Below, one piece after another: positions 27,258 through 36,438 of a stretch of 64,000 bases of DNA. This DNA is from Verrucomicrobiota bacterium. GTDB lineage: Bacteria; Verrucomicrobiota; Verrucomicrobiia; Chthoniobacterales; Terrimicrobiaceae. The notes under the pieces are model-generated. The model was not told where the DNA came from. It made no database searches and worked only from the letters and a program-made list of their open reading frames with translations. Position 1 is the first letter of the stretch, and each line of letters begins with the position of its first letter. Made by a program: the position numbers and the translations under genes. The stretch covers positions 124,001 through 188,000 of the forward strand of contig JAPLTF010000032.1 of assembly GCA_026398275.1 (NCBI GenBank), written 5' to 3'.

Positions 27258-29014
27258 GGTGGACGGCACGCACACGCACCGGCTTTGCCTGTGCTGCCGT
27301 CGCGATGGTTTTTACTGCCTACTCGGCACGGCTGGTCGAGCTTCAGGTGGCGAAGCACAAGGAATATTCGCAGATGGCGGCCGAAAAGCATACGATGCGG
27401 CAGGTGATCCACGCCCGTCGCGGGCTGATCTTTGACCGGAACGGGGAGCTGCTGGCCTCGAACCTTCCGGTGCGCACGGTCGTCGCGGATGGATCCCATG
27501 TCAAAGATCCCGCCGCCCTGGCCAGGGTCGCGGCCCCGTTTCTCGGCATGGACGAGAAGGAGCTTTGCGCCAAGCTCACCAGCGGGCGGAAGTATATTGT
27601 CATCCGCCACGAACTCGCCGAGGAGACCGCCCTCGCTCTGGGGAAGGCGATCCAGGATGCCAACCTGCGCGGGCTGTATTTTGAGCCGGACGCCGTCCGC
27701 ACCTACCCGAACGGCCAGATGCTCGGGCATGTCCTCGGATTTTTAAACAATGAGGGCGCCGGAATCCAGGGCGTGGAGATGTCGATGGAGAAATCCCTTC
27801 GCGGGCAGGATGGATACCGCTACATCGAGCACGACCGGACCGGGCGCGAGATCATGCTCTACCGGGGGCAGGAGGAGCCGGCGGTCCATGGCCTGAACGT
27901 GCGGCTGACGATCGATATGGGGTTGCAGGCGATTCTGGAGGATGAGCTGGATTCGGCATTCAAGGACCTCAGGCCGGAGATGGCGGTGGGCATCATCATG
28001 GATCCCAACACGGGCGAGATTCTCGCCATGACCAACCGCCCCTGCTTCGATCCGAACCATCCGGGCGACGCCAAATCGGAGCAGATGAAAAACCGCGCGA
28101 TCATCGACATGGTCGAGCCCGGGTCCACATTCAAAATCGTCGTGGCTTCCGGCGCGCTGAATGAAGGCAAGGTCAACGAAAAGACATCGATCTACTGCGA
28201 GAACGGGGCCTTCGCTTACGGCGGCAGGATCCTCCGCGACCACCACGGTTACGGCTCGATGGGCGTCCACGACATCCTTGTGAAATCCTCAAACATCGGC
28301 TCTGCGAAAATGGCGCTGATGATGGGGGACACCAAATTCTACGAGTATGTGAAGCGGTTCGGATTCGGCGACCGCACCGGTATCGAGCTGCCCGGCGAGA
28401 TCCCCGGCCTCGTGCATCCCCCGCATCGCTGGGACAAGCTGACCATCACCCGCATGCCGATGGGGCAGTCGGTCGCCGTGACTCCGCTGCAAATGACCAT
28501 GGGCATGTCGGTCATCGCAAACGGAGGCCGGCTGCTTGCTCCGCAAATCATCCGCTCCGTGGAGGATTCCGACGGGAGCGTCGTGGTCAGCAAGCCGCCG
28601 AAAGTTGTCCGGGAAGTCGTTCCCCAAAAGACCGCCCGCTTTGTCAGCGAGGCGCTGACCGGCGTGGTGGGCGAGGGGGGCACGGCGCAACTGGCGAAAA
28701 TCGCCGGGTTCACGGTCGCCGGCAAAACCGGCACCGCGCAAAAAGTCAGCCCCTCCGGCGGCTATGCCCAGGGAAAATATGTCGTCTCGTTCGTTGGCTA
28801 CCTTCCGCAGGAAGACCCGCGGTTCGTCTGCCTGGTCATGCTCGACGATGCGAAGGTCGCCTCGAATTTGAACTACGGCGGGCTCGTGGCCGCCCCGATT
28901 TTTTCGCGGATCGGCGAGCGGGCCGCCCGCTACCTCGACCTCGTTCCCTCGCTCCGCGCGGAGCCGACCGGACCGCTCGCCCTGCGCGAGCAAAAGCAGG
29001 AAAGGACGAACTGA
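27254..29014 (+). CDS. ftsI: Peptidoglycan transpeptidase FtsI (class B PBP, PBP3)
   Basis: 586 residues. One N-terminal span (GFACAAVAMVFTAYSARLVE) precedes the PBP dimerisation domain (VIHARRGLIFDRNGELLASN). The transpeptidase has S291-T-F-K (VEPGSTFKIVVAS), the SxN motif (VKSSNIGSAKM) and the KTG motif (VAGKTGTAQKVSP). It cross-links septal peptidoglycan together with FtsW, encoded downstream. No C-terminal PASTA domain is present. It overlaps ftsL by 4 bp and ends 3 bp before murE. Confidence 0.96.
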   Translation: MRWTARTRTGFACAAVAMVFTAYSARLVELQVAKHKEYSQMAAEKHTMRQVIHARRGLIFDRNGELLASNLPVRTVVADGSHVKDPAALARVAAPFLGMDEKELCAKLTSGRKYIVIRHELAEETALALGKAIQDANLRGLYFEPDAVRTYPNGQMLGHVLGFLNNEGAGIQGVEMSMEKSLRGQDGYRYIEHDRTGREIMLYRGQEEPAVHGLNVRLTIDMGLQAILEDELDSAFKDLRPEMAVGIIMDPNTGEILAMTNRPCFDPNHPGDAKSEQMKNRAIIDMVEPGSTFKIVVASGALNEGKVNEKTSIYCENGAFAYGGRILRDHHGYGSMGVHDILVKSSNIGSAKMALMMGDTKFYEYVKRFGFGDRTGIELPGEIPGLVHPPHRWDKLTITRMPMGQSVAVTPLQMTMGMSVIANGGRLLAPQIIRSVEDSDGSVVVSKPPKVVREVVPQKTARFVSEALTGVVGEGGTAQLAKIAGFTVAGKTGTAQKVSPSGGYAQGKYVVSFVGYLPQEDPRFVCLVMLDDAKVASNLNYGGLVAAPIFSRIGERAARYLDLVPSLRAEPTGPLALREQKQERTN

Positions 29015-29017
29015 CCC

Positions 29018-30487
29018 GTGAGGCTCACCACGCTCCTTCAATCCGCCGGAATGCCGGATATTCTTGCCGATCCGGAGATCACCTCGCTCGCCTACGACTC
29101 CCGCCTCGCGGGTGAGGGCAGCCTGTTTTTTGCGCTGCCCGGGACAAGGACAAACGGCGCGGAGTTCGCCCGGCAGGCCGCGGAAAAAGGCGCGGCCGCC
29201 GTGGTGGCGGAATCGCCCGTTGTGGACTGCGGCTGCCCGGTCGTGCAGGTCCCGGATGCGCGGGCCGCGATGGCCGACATCGCAGCCGCATTTTACGGCC
29301 ACCCGGACCGGTCGCTGAAATGTGCGGGCGTGACGGGAACAAACGGAAAGACGACCTCCGCATTTCTGATGAAGCACGTGCTGGATTCGGCCTCGCTCCG
29401 CAGCGGGCTCATCGGCACGGTGAAATATGTTGTGGGATCCGAGGAGATTTCCGCGCCGAGGACGACGCCCGAATCGGCGGACCTTCAGGAGATGATGGCC
29501 CGCATGCGCGATTGCGGATCCAAAGCGGTCGCCATGGAGGTGTCCAGCCATGCCCTCGTGCAGAAGCGCGTGAGGGGCATCGAGTTTGATGCGGCGGTCT
29601 TCACCAACCTCACGCAGGACCATCTCGATTACCACCGCACGATGGAGGCGTATTTCGACGCGAAGACGCTCCTCTTCGAGAGCCTCGCCGCCCAGACGCA
29701 CAAGAAGGGCCGCGCGATCATCAACGCCGACGACCGGCACGGGCACCTGCTCATGGAGAGGCTCGGAAAAAACGTGAAGGCCGTCACGTTCGGCCGCGGC
29801 GTGGGGGCGGACTTCCGCGCGAGCGCCATCCAGTTCGACGGGACGGGATCCGTCTTCCATCTCGATGCCCGGAAAAAAAGTTTTCTGGTGAGGACGCCAC
29901 TGATCGGGCTCTTCAATATTTACAATGTCCTCGCGGCCCTCGCGGCTGCGGCGGCGTGCGGCGTGGAGCTGCGTGGAGCGATCGCGGCGCTCGCATCGGC
30001 TCCCCAGGTGCCCGGCCGCCTCGAGCGCGTTCCGGCCAAGCGGAATTTCCATGTGTTCGTGGACTACGCCCACACGGACGACGCCCTCAGAAATGTTCTC
30101 CGCACGCTGCAGGAACTGAAGCCGTCCCGGCTGATCACGGTTTTCGGATGCGGGGGCGACCGCGACCGCGCCAAGCGCCCGCTCATGGCTGCGGCCGCCG
30201 AGGAATTTTCCGACTGGTCGATCCTCACCTCGGACAACCCGCGCCGCGAGGACCCCGAGGACATCCTCGCGGATGTCCGGGCCGGAATGCGCGGGACGAA
30301 TTTTGAAAAGATCACCGACCGCGAGAATGCGATCCGCCGCGCGGTCGAACTGGCGGCCCCGGGAGACATCGTGCTCATCGCGGGGAAGGGCCACGAGAAC
30401 TACCAGGAATTCGCGGACCGCCGGATCACATTCGACGATGTCGACGTCGCCGGGAAGGCGATGGCCCACAAGAAGGCGGAGGCCTGA
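29018..30487 (+). CDS. murE: UDP-MurNAc-tripeptide synthetase MurE
   Basis: 489 residues from a GTG start. ATP loop GVTGTNGKTTS (about residues 105-114), then TTPESADLQEMMARM, FTNLTQDHLDYHRTMEAYF (Mur ligase metal site), VDYAHTDDALRNVL and the substrate region TSDNPRREDPEDILADV. The DNPRxE motif marks enzymes adding meso-diaminopimelate rather than lysine, so a DAP-type peptidoglycan is expected. Order and length are standard. Confidence 0.96.
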   Translation: MRLTTLLQSAGMPDILADPEITSLAYDSRLAGEGSLFFALPGTRTNGAEFARQAAEKGAAAVVAESPVVDCGCPVVQVPDARAAMADIAAAFYGHPDRSLKCAGVTGTNGKTTSAFLMKHVLDSASLRSGLIGTVKYVVGSEEISAPRTTPESADLQEMMARMRDCGSKAVAMEVSSHALVQKRVRGIEFDAAVFTNLTQDHLDYHRTMEAYFDAKTLLFESLAAQTHKKGRAIINADDRHGHLLMERLGKNVKAVTFGRGVGADFRASAIQFDGTGSVFHLDARKKSFLVRTPLIGLFNIYNVLAALAAAAACGVELRGAIAALASAPQVPGRLERVPAKRNFHVFVDYAHTDDALRNVLRTLQELKPSRLITVFGCGGDRDRAKRPLMAAAAEEFSDWSILTSDNPRREDPEDILADVRAGMRGTNFEKITDRENAIRRAVELAAPGDIVLIAGKGHENYQEFADRRITFDDVDVAGKAMAHKKAEA

Positions 30488-30491
30488 CACC

Positions 30492-31859
30492 ATGGACCCG
30501 CTGCCACTCAAAGAAATCGCGGAGATGTCCGGGGCAAAGCTCCTCCGCGGGGACGCTCGGACAATGGTTGCGCGGATCTCCAAGGACTCGCGGACGATCC
30601 AGGCCGGCGACCTCTACGTCGCGCTGCGCGGAGACAACTTCGATGGCAACCTGTTCCCGGCGGACGCGGCGGCCCGCGGGGCGGCAGCCGCGCTGGTCGA
30701 CAATGAGTCGGCGGCGTCCGGGCTTCCGGCGGATTTTCCGGTATTGCTCGCCGGGTCGGGGCTGGATGCGCTGACCCGCCTTGCGGCGGCCTGGCGGTCC
30801 CGCCTGAAATTGAAGGTGCTCTGCATCACCGGCAGCAACGGAAAAACCAGCACGAAAGAATTTGCGACCGGCGTCCTCGGCGCTCGCTTCCAGGTCGTCA
30901 AGACCGAGGGAAATTTGAACAACCACATCGGCGTGCCGCTCTCGATTCTCTCCGCCAGCACGTCGGACACCGCCGCTGTTTGGGAGATCGGGATGAACCA
31001 CCCCGGCGAGATTGCCCCGCTGGCCGCCCTGGCAAAACCGGATGCCGCCATCATCACAAACATCGGGATCGCACACATCGAATACATGAAGACCCGCGAG
31101 GCCATCTCCCTCGAAAAAGGCGCGCTCGCCGAGGCCGTCCCGCCGGAAGGATTTGTGGTCCTTTCCGCCGAAGATGACCAGTCGGACGCCATCGCGTCGC
31201 GCACGAAGGCCCGGGTCGTCCGCGCGGGACTTTCCAGCGGGACCATCACCGCGAGTTCCCTGGTCGAGACCATCGAGGGATGCTCGTTTGTCGTCCATGC
31301 CGGCGGACAGTCCTTCGACACCTCGATCCCCTGCAATGGCTCCCACATGGTCCGCAACGCCCTGCTCGCCGTCGCCGCCGGGATCGAATTCGGAATCTCC
31401 CCCGGGGATGCGGTCTCGGGCCTCCCTCAAACACGCCTTGCCGGGGGAAGGCTCCAGCACCGCATCATTCGGGGGATCTCCTTCCTCGACGACACCTACA
31501 ATGCCAACCCCGATTCCATGGTGGCCGCCCTGACCACGTTGCGCGCGCTCCCGGGCAGCGGGCGCCGGATCGCCGTCCTCGGACGCATGGGCGAGCTGGG
31601 AGATTACGAATTGGAAGGATACCGGCGCACGGGGGCCGCCGCCGGGAAAACTGTCGACATCCTCATCACAGTTGGAGCGGAAACCGCTTCCCTCGCGGAT
31701 GCGGCGCGCGAGACCGGGCTCGGGAGGATCCACGAGGTGGATGACACCGCGTCGGCCTCGCTCATGCTCGATAACCTGGCCCGGCCCGGCGATGTCGTCC
31801 TCGTCAAAGGAAGCCGGTCCGCCCGCATGGAAACCGTCCTGAAAAATTTCGAACAATAA
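30492..31859 (+). CDS. murF: UDP-MurNAc-pentapeptide synthetase MurF
   Basis: 455 residues from the ATG at 30492 (the open frame upstream overlaps murE). It has DSRTIQAGDLYVALRGDNFD, the ATP loop ITGSNGKTSTKEFATGVLG, NLNNHIGVPLSIL, WEIGMNHPGEIAPLA and DDTYNANPDSMVAAL, all characteristic of MurF. It adds D-Ala-D-Ala, which the downstream Ddl supplies. The stop overlaps mraY (TAATG). Confidence 0.96.
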   Translation: MDPLPLKEIAEMSGAKLLRGDARTMVARISKDSRTIQAGDLYVALRGDNFDGNLFPADAAARGAAAALVDNESAASGLPADFPVLLAGSGLDALTRLAAAWRSRLKLKVLCITGSNGKTSTKEFATGVLGARFQVVKTEGNLNNHIGVPLSILSASTSDTAAVWEIGMNHPGEIAPLAALAKPDAAIITNIGIAHIEYMKTREAISLEKGALAEAVPPEGFVVLSAEDDQSDAIASRTKARVVRAGLSSGTITASSLVETIEGCSFVVHAGGQSFDTSIPCNGSHMVRNALLAVAAGIEFGISPGDAVSGLPQTRLAGGRLQHRIIRGISFLDDTYNANPDSMVAALTTLRALPGSGRRIAVLGRMGELGDYELEGYRRTGAAAGKTVDILITVGAETASLADAARETGLGRIHEVDDTASASLMLDNLARPGDVVLVKGSRSARMETVLKNFEQ

Positions 31860-32989
31860 TGCTCTACTACCTTTCAGACCTCAGCGCGTGGGCCCAGGCG
31901 CAGGGGATCGATAACGACTTTTTCAAGGCGTTCAACGTCTTTTCCTACATCACATTCCGCGCGATCTGCGCGGGGATCACGGCCTTTTTGATCAGCCTCA
32001 TCTTCGGAAACTGGGTGATCCGGAAGCTGATCTCCCTGAAGCTCGGCCAGCCGATCCGCAGCAAGGAGGAGGTCCATAAACTGTTCGAGCTGCACGGCGC
32101 AAAAATGGGAACTCCCACCATGGGGGGGATCCTGCTCGTCGGCTCGATCGTCCTCTCCACGCTCCTCTGGGCCAAGCCGGAAAACCCGTTTGTCTGGCTC
32201 GTTCTCTTCAGCACGCTTTTCCTCGGTGCCATCGGATTTTACGACGACTGGCTGAAGGTGACGAAGAAGAGCTCGAAGGGGATCAGCAGCCGGCTCAAGT
32301 TCATTCTCCAGTGCCTGCTCGCGGCGGTGTTCACGATTTACTTTTTGAGCAACCCGAAGCTGGCCGGAATCGCCCAGCAGCTCAACATTCCGTTCTCCAA
32401 GGAGCCGCTGATTTTCAGCCTGGGCTGGGGGACGTTCATCTTTTATCTGCTCGTGATTGTCGGCACGTCGAACGCGGTGAACCTCACCGACGGTCTCGAC
32501 GGACTGGCCACCGGCTGCACGGCCACCGTGGCAGCCACGTATGCGGTGCTGGTTTACCTCGCCGGCAACATCAAGGCCGCCACGTATCTGCAGGTTCCGT
32601 TTGTGGTCTACTCCGGCGAGCTGACGATTCTGTGCACGGCGCTGCTCGGTGCGTGCCTCGGGTTCCTTTGGTGGAACGCGCATCCTGCACGGGTCTTCAT
32701 GGGCGACACCGGCTCGCTGGCCATCGGCGGGATGCTCGGTGCCGTGGCGATCTGCTGCAAACAGGAACTGCTTCTCGTCATCGTCGGCGGCGTCTTTGTC
32801 ATCGAGGCGATGTCGGTCATCCTGCAGGTCGCGAGCTTCAAGCTGACTGGAAAGCGGATCATCAAGATGTCGCCCCTGCACCACCATTTCGAGTTGAGCG
32901 GATGGAAGGAAAACACCGTGATCGTGAGGTTCTGGATCATGTCCGTCCTCTTCGCCCTGCTCGGCCTCGCCACGCTCAAACTCCGTTGA
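31859..32989 (+). CDS. mraY: Phospho-MurNAc-pentapeptide translocase MraY
   Basis: 376 residues and about ten membrane spans. Catalytic and substrate motifs: KMGTPTMGGILL, FYDDWLKVTKKSSKGISSRLKF, NLTDGLDGLATG (catalytic Asp), FLWWNAHPARVFMGDTGSLAIGG and MSPLHHHFELSGWKE. It forms lipid I at the inner face of the membrane. The one-base overlap with murF implies coupled translation. Confidence 0.97.
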   Translation: MLYYLSDLSAWAQAQGIDNDFFKAFNVFSYITFRAICAGITAFLISLIFGNWVIRKLISLKLGQPIRSKEEVHKLFELHGAKMGTPTMGGILLVGSIVLSTLLWAKPENPFVWLVLFSTLFLGAIGFYDDWLKVTKKSSKGISSRLKFILQCLLAAVFTIYFLSNPKLAGIAQQLNIPFSKEPLIFSLGWGTFIFYLLVIVGTSNAVNLTDGLDGLATGCTATVAATYAVLVYLAGNIKAATYLQVPFVVYSGELTILCTALLGACLGFLWWNAHPARVFMGDTGSLAIGGMLGAVAICCKQELLLVIVGGVFVIEAMSVILQVASFKLTGKRIIKMSPLHHHFELSGWKENTVIVRFWIMSVLFALLGLATLKLR

Positions 32990-32990
32990 A

Positions 32991-34316
32991 ATGATCTACA
33001 GTGGAAAAAATGCGGTTGTTCTCGGACTCGGCCACAGCGGCGAGGCGGCCGCACTGCTTTTGTGCGAGGAGGGCGCTGGCGTGACGGTCTGCGAAAGCGG
33101 CGACAGCCCGGCGCTCCGCGAAAAGGCGGCCGGACTGGAAGCCCGCGGGATCCGTGTGCTTCTCGGCCCGGCGGCCGACAGCGATCCCACGGTTTACGAC
33201 GTTGCGGTCCTCAGTCCGGGCATCGATCCGGCGGTCCCGCTCGTTCAGAATGTGCTGGGAAAAAACATCCCCGTGATCGGGGAGCTCGAGCTGGCTTTTG
33301 AGGAATGCTCGTGCCCGGCTGTGGCGATCACCGGGACAAACGGGAAGACGACGACGACCGAGCTGACGACGGAGATGCTGAAAGCCTGCGGGGTGCGCAC
33401 GATGGCAAGCGGAAATATCGGCCTGCCATTCGCCACCGCCACCCGGCTGAGCCACGAACTGGACGTGATGGTTCTCGAGGTGAGCTCGTTCCAGCTCGAA
33501 ACGATCCGGTCATTCCGCCCGCAGGTCGCGGTGTGGCTGAACCTCAGCCCGAACCACCTCGACCGGTATCCGGGCATGAACGAATATCGCGATGCGAAGC
33601 TCAGGATCTTTGAAAACCAGGCCGCGTCGGATATCGCGATCGTCAACGCCGCCTCCGAACTCCCGCCGCTTGCCGCCCGCAGGATCACGTTCAGCGCGCA
33701 CACGCGCGATGCGGACTTCACCCTCGATGGCAGCTGGATCTGCTTCGGAGGACAAAAAATCCTCGACCAGAATGCCACCCGGCTCCGGGGGATCCACAAC
33801 GCGGAAAACCTGATGGCCGCGCTCGCGATCGGCCACGCGCTCGATGTCGAATTCGACCTCATGGCCGGAGCGGTCACCGGCTACACCGCGCCCGCCCACC
33901 GCTGCGAGTTTGTGCGCGAGCTGGACGGTGCCCGCTGGATCAACGACTCGAAGGCCACGAACCTGGATGCCATGGAGATGGCGATCCGCTCGCAGAACTC
34001 ACCGGTCATCCTGGTTGCCGGCGGCAAGGACAAGGGCTTCGAGTTCGATGCGATCGCGCCCCTTGTGCGCGAGAGGGTTCGGGCTGCGGTTCTCATCGGC
34101 GAGATGAAGGACCGCATCGCAAACTCCTGGCGGGACGTCCCGTGCCACAAGGCCTCAAACCTCGAGGAGGCGGTCGCCCTGGCGCACGGTCTCGCGCGCT
34201 CCGGCGACACGGTGCTCTTTTCTCCCGGCACCTCCTCGTTCGACATGTTCCGCAACTACGGGGAACGCGGCAACCTTTTCAAAACCCACGCAAACGAACT
34301 CCAGCCAAAACTGTAA
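32991..34316 (+). CDS. murD: UDP-MurNAc-L-Ala:D-Glu ligase MurD
   Basis: 441 residues. Motifs: VVLGLGHSGEAAALLL (UDP-binding), LSPGIDPAVP, the ATP loop AITGTNGKTTTTEL, EVSSFQLETI, WLNLSPNHLDRYPGMNEY, WINDSKATNLDAMEMA and FSPGTSSFDMFRNYGERG. It adds D-glutamate to UDP-MurNAc-L-Ala in the cytoplasm. It starts one base after the mraY stop. Confidence 0.96.
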   Translation: MIYSGKNAVVLGLGHSGEAAALLLCEEGAGVTVCESGDSPALREKAAGLEARGIRVLLGPAADSDPTVYDVAVLSPGIDPAVPLVQNVLGKNIPVIGELELAFEECSCPAVAITGTNGKTTTTELTTEMLKACGVRTMASGNIGLPFATATRLSHELDVMVLEVSSFQLETIRSFRPQVAVWLNLSPNHLDRYPGMNEYRDAKLRIFENQAASDIAIVNAASELPPLAARRITFSAHTRDADFTLDGSWICFGGQKILDQNATRLRGIHNAENLMAALAIGHALDVEFDLMAGAVTGYTAPAHRCEFVRELDGARWINDSKATNLDAMEMAIRSQNSPVILVAGGKDKGFEFDAIAPLVRERVRAAVLIGEMKDRIANSWRDVPCHKASNLEEAVALAHGLARSGDTVLFSPGTSSFDMFRNYGERGNLFKTHANELQPKL

Positions 34317-34323
34317 AACCCAC

Positions 34324-35241
34324 ATGAAAATGAAACCCATACCACGCCCGCCCACACCCCGCCGGGTCCCGCGCAGAATGGTGAAAACCCTGCACGCGAG
34401 AGCCGCGGCCAGCGAAAAAGATTTCGAGGAATATGAGGGCGAGTCCGAGCCGAACATGAAATTTTCGCACGCCCTGATCGTCGTCCTCGTTCTGCACATC
34501 CTCGCCGTCGGGGGTGTCTTCGCGTTCAATGCCCTGAAGGGCCGGCATGGCGCACCGGAGCACGCAAAACCGGCCGCTGCCGAGCAGCCGGCGACCGCCA
34601 CTCCGGATGTCGTCACCGCCTCCGCGGCCAAGACCGCCGCCCAGGCACATGAGTCCCCGGCCGCTCTGTCTGCTCCGGCCAAGGCGCCGGCAAAAAGCCA
34701 GCCGGAATCAGCCTCAGCCACATATACCGTCGTGGCGGGCGACACGCTGACGCGCATCGCCACGGGACACAAAACCACCGTTGAAGCCATCGAGCAGGCC
34801 AACGGGATCGGCAGCAACTCCGCCCTCAGAATCGGCCAGGTTCTCAAGATCCCCGCCAGGCCCGGCACGGCACCCGCCAGGCAGGAAACGCCCGCCGCGA
34901 AAACCGCGGAGGCCAAGGCGGCGCCGGTTGCAAAATCCCCCGAGGTCAAAGCCGCTCCCGCTCCCAAAACCTCCGAGGCGAAAACAGCCCCCGCAGTCAA
35001 GAGCCCGGATGCCAAACCGACGCCGGTTGTGAAGACGGTGGAGGCGTCGGCTCCCCCGAAGCCTGCTGTCAGTGAGGCTCCGAAGCCGTCGGCCGCCGAC
35101 AAGAGCTATACGGTTGCCAAGGGAGACAACCCCTACTCGATCGCAAAAAAACTCAAGGTCAGCTACAGCGAGCTGATCAAAGCCAACAACATCCAGGACC
35201 CGACAAAACTGCAAATCGGCCAGAAATTGATCGTCCCGTAA
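34324..35241 (+). CDS. Membrane-anchored protein with two LysM domains inside the dcw cluster
   Basis: 305 residues: a basic cytoplasmic tail of about 45 residues, one membrane span (HALIVVLVLHILAVGGVFAF), a Pro/Ala/Lys-rich linker, LysM 1 (YTVVAGDTLTRIATGHKTTV onward, about 135-180), a second Pro/Ala/Lys-rich linker, and LysM 2 at the C-terminus (YTVAKGDNPYSIAKKLKVSY onward). LysM binds peptidoglycan GlcNAc, so it likely ties the membrane to the wall at the division site. No catalytic domain is present. It starts 7 bp after murD and ends 57 bp before ftsW. Its role in division is inferred from position. Confidence 0.88.
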   Translation: MKMKPIPRPPTPRRVPRRMVKTLHARAAASEKDFEEYEGESEPNMKFSHALIVVLVLHILAVGGVFAFNALKGRHGAPEHAKPAAAEQPATATPDVVTASAAKTAAQAHESPAALSAPAKAPAKSQPESASATYTVVAGDTLTRIATGHKTTVEAIEQANGIGSNSALRIGQVLKIPARPGTAPARQETPAAKTAEAKAAPVAKSPEVKAAPAPKTSEAKTAPAVKSPDAKPTPVVKTVEASAPPKPAVSEAPKPSAADKSYTVAKGDNPYSIAKKLKVSYSELIKANNIQDPTKLQIGQKLIVP

Positions 35242-35298
35242 GCGTTTGTCCGGAATTCCACTCCGGTGGAGTTCCTGAGCTTCCGGAAATAACTCTCC

Positions 35299-36438
35299 AT
35301 GCAAAAACACGGCATCCTCTTTCTCCTGCTGACAGTCGCGGGCCTTGTGGTCCTCGGCATCGTGATGCTTTTCAGCACGAGCGCGTTCGCGCAGGACAGC
35401 CATGGGGACATCTACTTTTTCGTCAAGCGCCAGCTGATGTGGCTGTGCGTCGGGCTCGCGGTCGCGTTTTTCGCAGCCCGCATGGACTATCATTTCTGGG
35501 AGCGGAGCTGGTGGGTCTGGTTCGGCGGGGCCTTCCTCCTCCTTCTTCTCTGCTTCGTCCCTCACATCGGGCTCCGGCTCAATGGTTCGTCCCGCTGGAT
35601 CAACGTCGGCGTGGGGGTCCTCCAGCCGAGCGAGTTCGCCAAGATCGGCGGCCTCTTTTTCCTCGCCTGGTGGTTTTCAAAATTCGAGGAGCAATCCAGG
35701 GGATTCCTGATGGGCTTCGCCGCGCCGATGGCGATTCTCGGTCTTCTCCTGCTTCCGATTCTTCTGGAGGTGGACATGGGGAACACGGCGCTCATCGGAG
35801 CGACCGGCGTGGCGATGATGTTTGTCGCCGGCGCAGCGATGCGCTGGCTCCTCCTGATGGGACTGGCAGGTGTCGGGGGCATCCTCTTTCTGGGCATGAA
35901 TATCTCCGAGCGCCAGGGGCGGCTGCTGGCGTTTCTGCACCCGGACAAATACCCCGACGAATTTTATCAGCAGCTCCAGGGGCTCATCGCCTTCGGCTCC
36001 GGCGGGGTCGATGGCCTCGGCCTCGGGGAAGGCCGCCAGAAAATGCTCTACCTTCCCTACGCCCACACCGACTTTATTTTTCCAATGATCGGCGAGGAGC
36101 TCGGCCTGCGGATCACTTTGCTGACGGTGACCGCCTACCTCCTGATCTGCCTGTGCGGATCGCTCGTCGCGACGAATGCGCGGGACCGCTTTGGCTTGCT
36201 CCTGGGGTTCGGGGCGGTGATGATGATCTCCCTGCAGGCTGCAGTGAATATCGGGGTCACGACATCCCTTCTTCCCAACAAGGGCATGCCGCTCCCGTTC
36301 ATCAGCTACGGAGGTTCAAATCTCATGGTGTGCCTTTTCATGATCGGGTTGCTCGTCAACGTCCACCGCCAGGGCCGGCCGCTGGTTGCCCGCCTGGCTC
36401 CCGCGCTCCTCCGCGCCCGGATCCAACCACGACTATGA
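35299..36438 (+). CDS. ftsW: Septal peptidoglycan polymerase FtsW (SEDS family)
   Basis: 379 residues with about ten spans. SEDS motifs include LNGSSRWINVGVGVLQPSEF, LLEVDMGNTALIGATGVAMM, PDEFYQQLQGLIAFGSGGVDGLGLGEGRQK-type loop residues (about 214-243), HTDFIFPMIGEELGLR and GMPLPFISYGGSNLMV. It polymerises lipid II with FtsI. The usual extended N-terminus is short. The stop overlaps the first murG ATG. Confidence 0.96.
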   Translation: MQKHGILFLLLTVAGLVVLGIVMLFSTSAFAQDSHGDIYFFVKRQLMWLCVGLAVAFFAARMDYHFWERSWWVWFGGAFLLLLLCFVPHIGLRLNGSSRWINVGVGVLQPSEFAKIGGLFFLAWWFSKFEEQSRGFLMGFAAPMAILGLLLLPILLEVDMGNTALIGATGVAMMFVAGAAMRWLLLMGLAGVGGILFLGMNISERQGRLLAFLHPDKYPDEFYQQLQGLIAFGSGGVDGLGLGEGRQKMLYLPYAHTDFIFPMIGEELGLRITLLTVTAYLLICLCGSLVATNARDRFGLLLGFGAVMMISLQAAVNIGVTTSLLPNKGMPLPFISYGGSNLMVCLFMIGLLVNVHRQGRPLVARLAPALLRARIQPRL

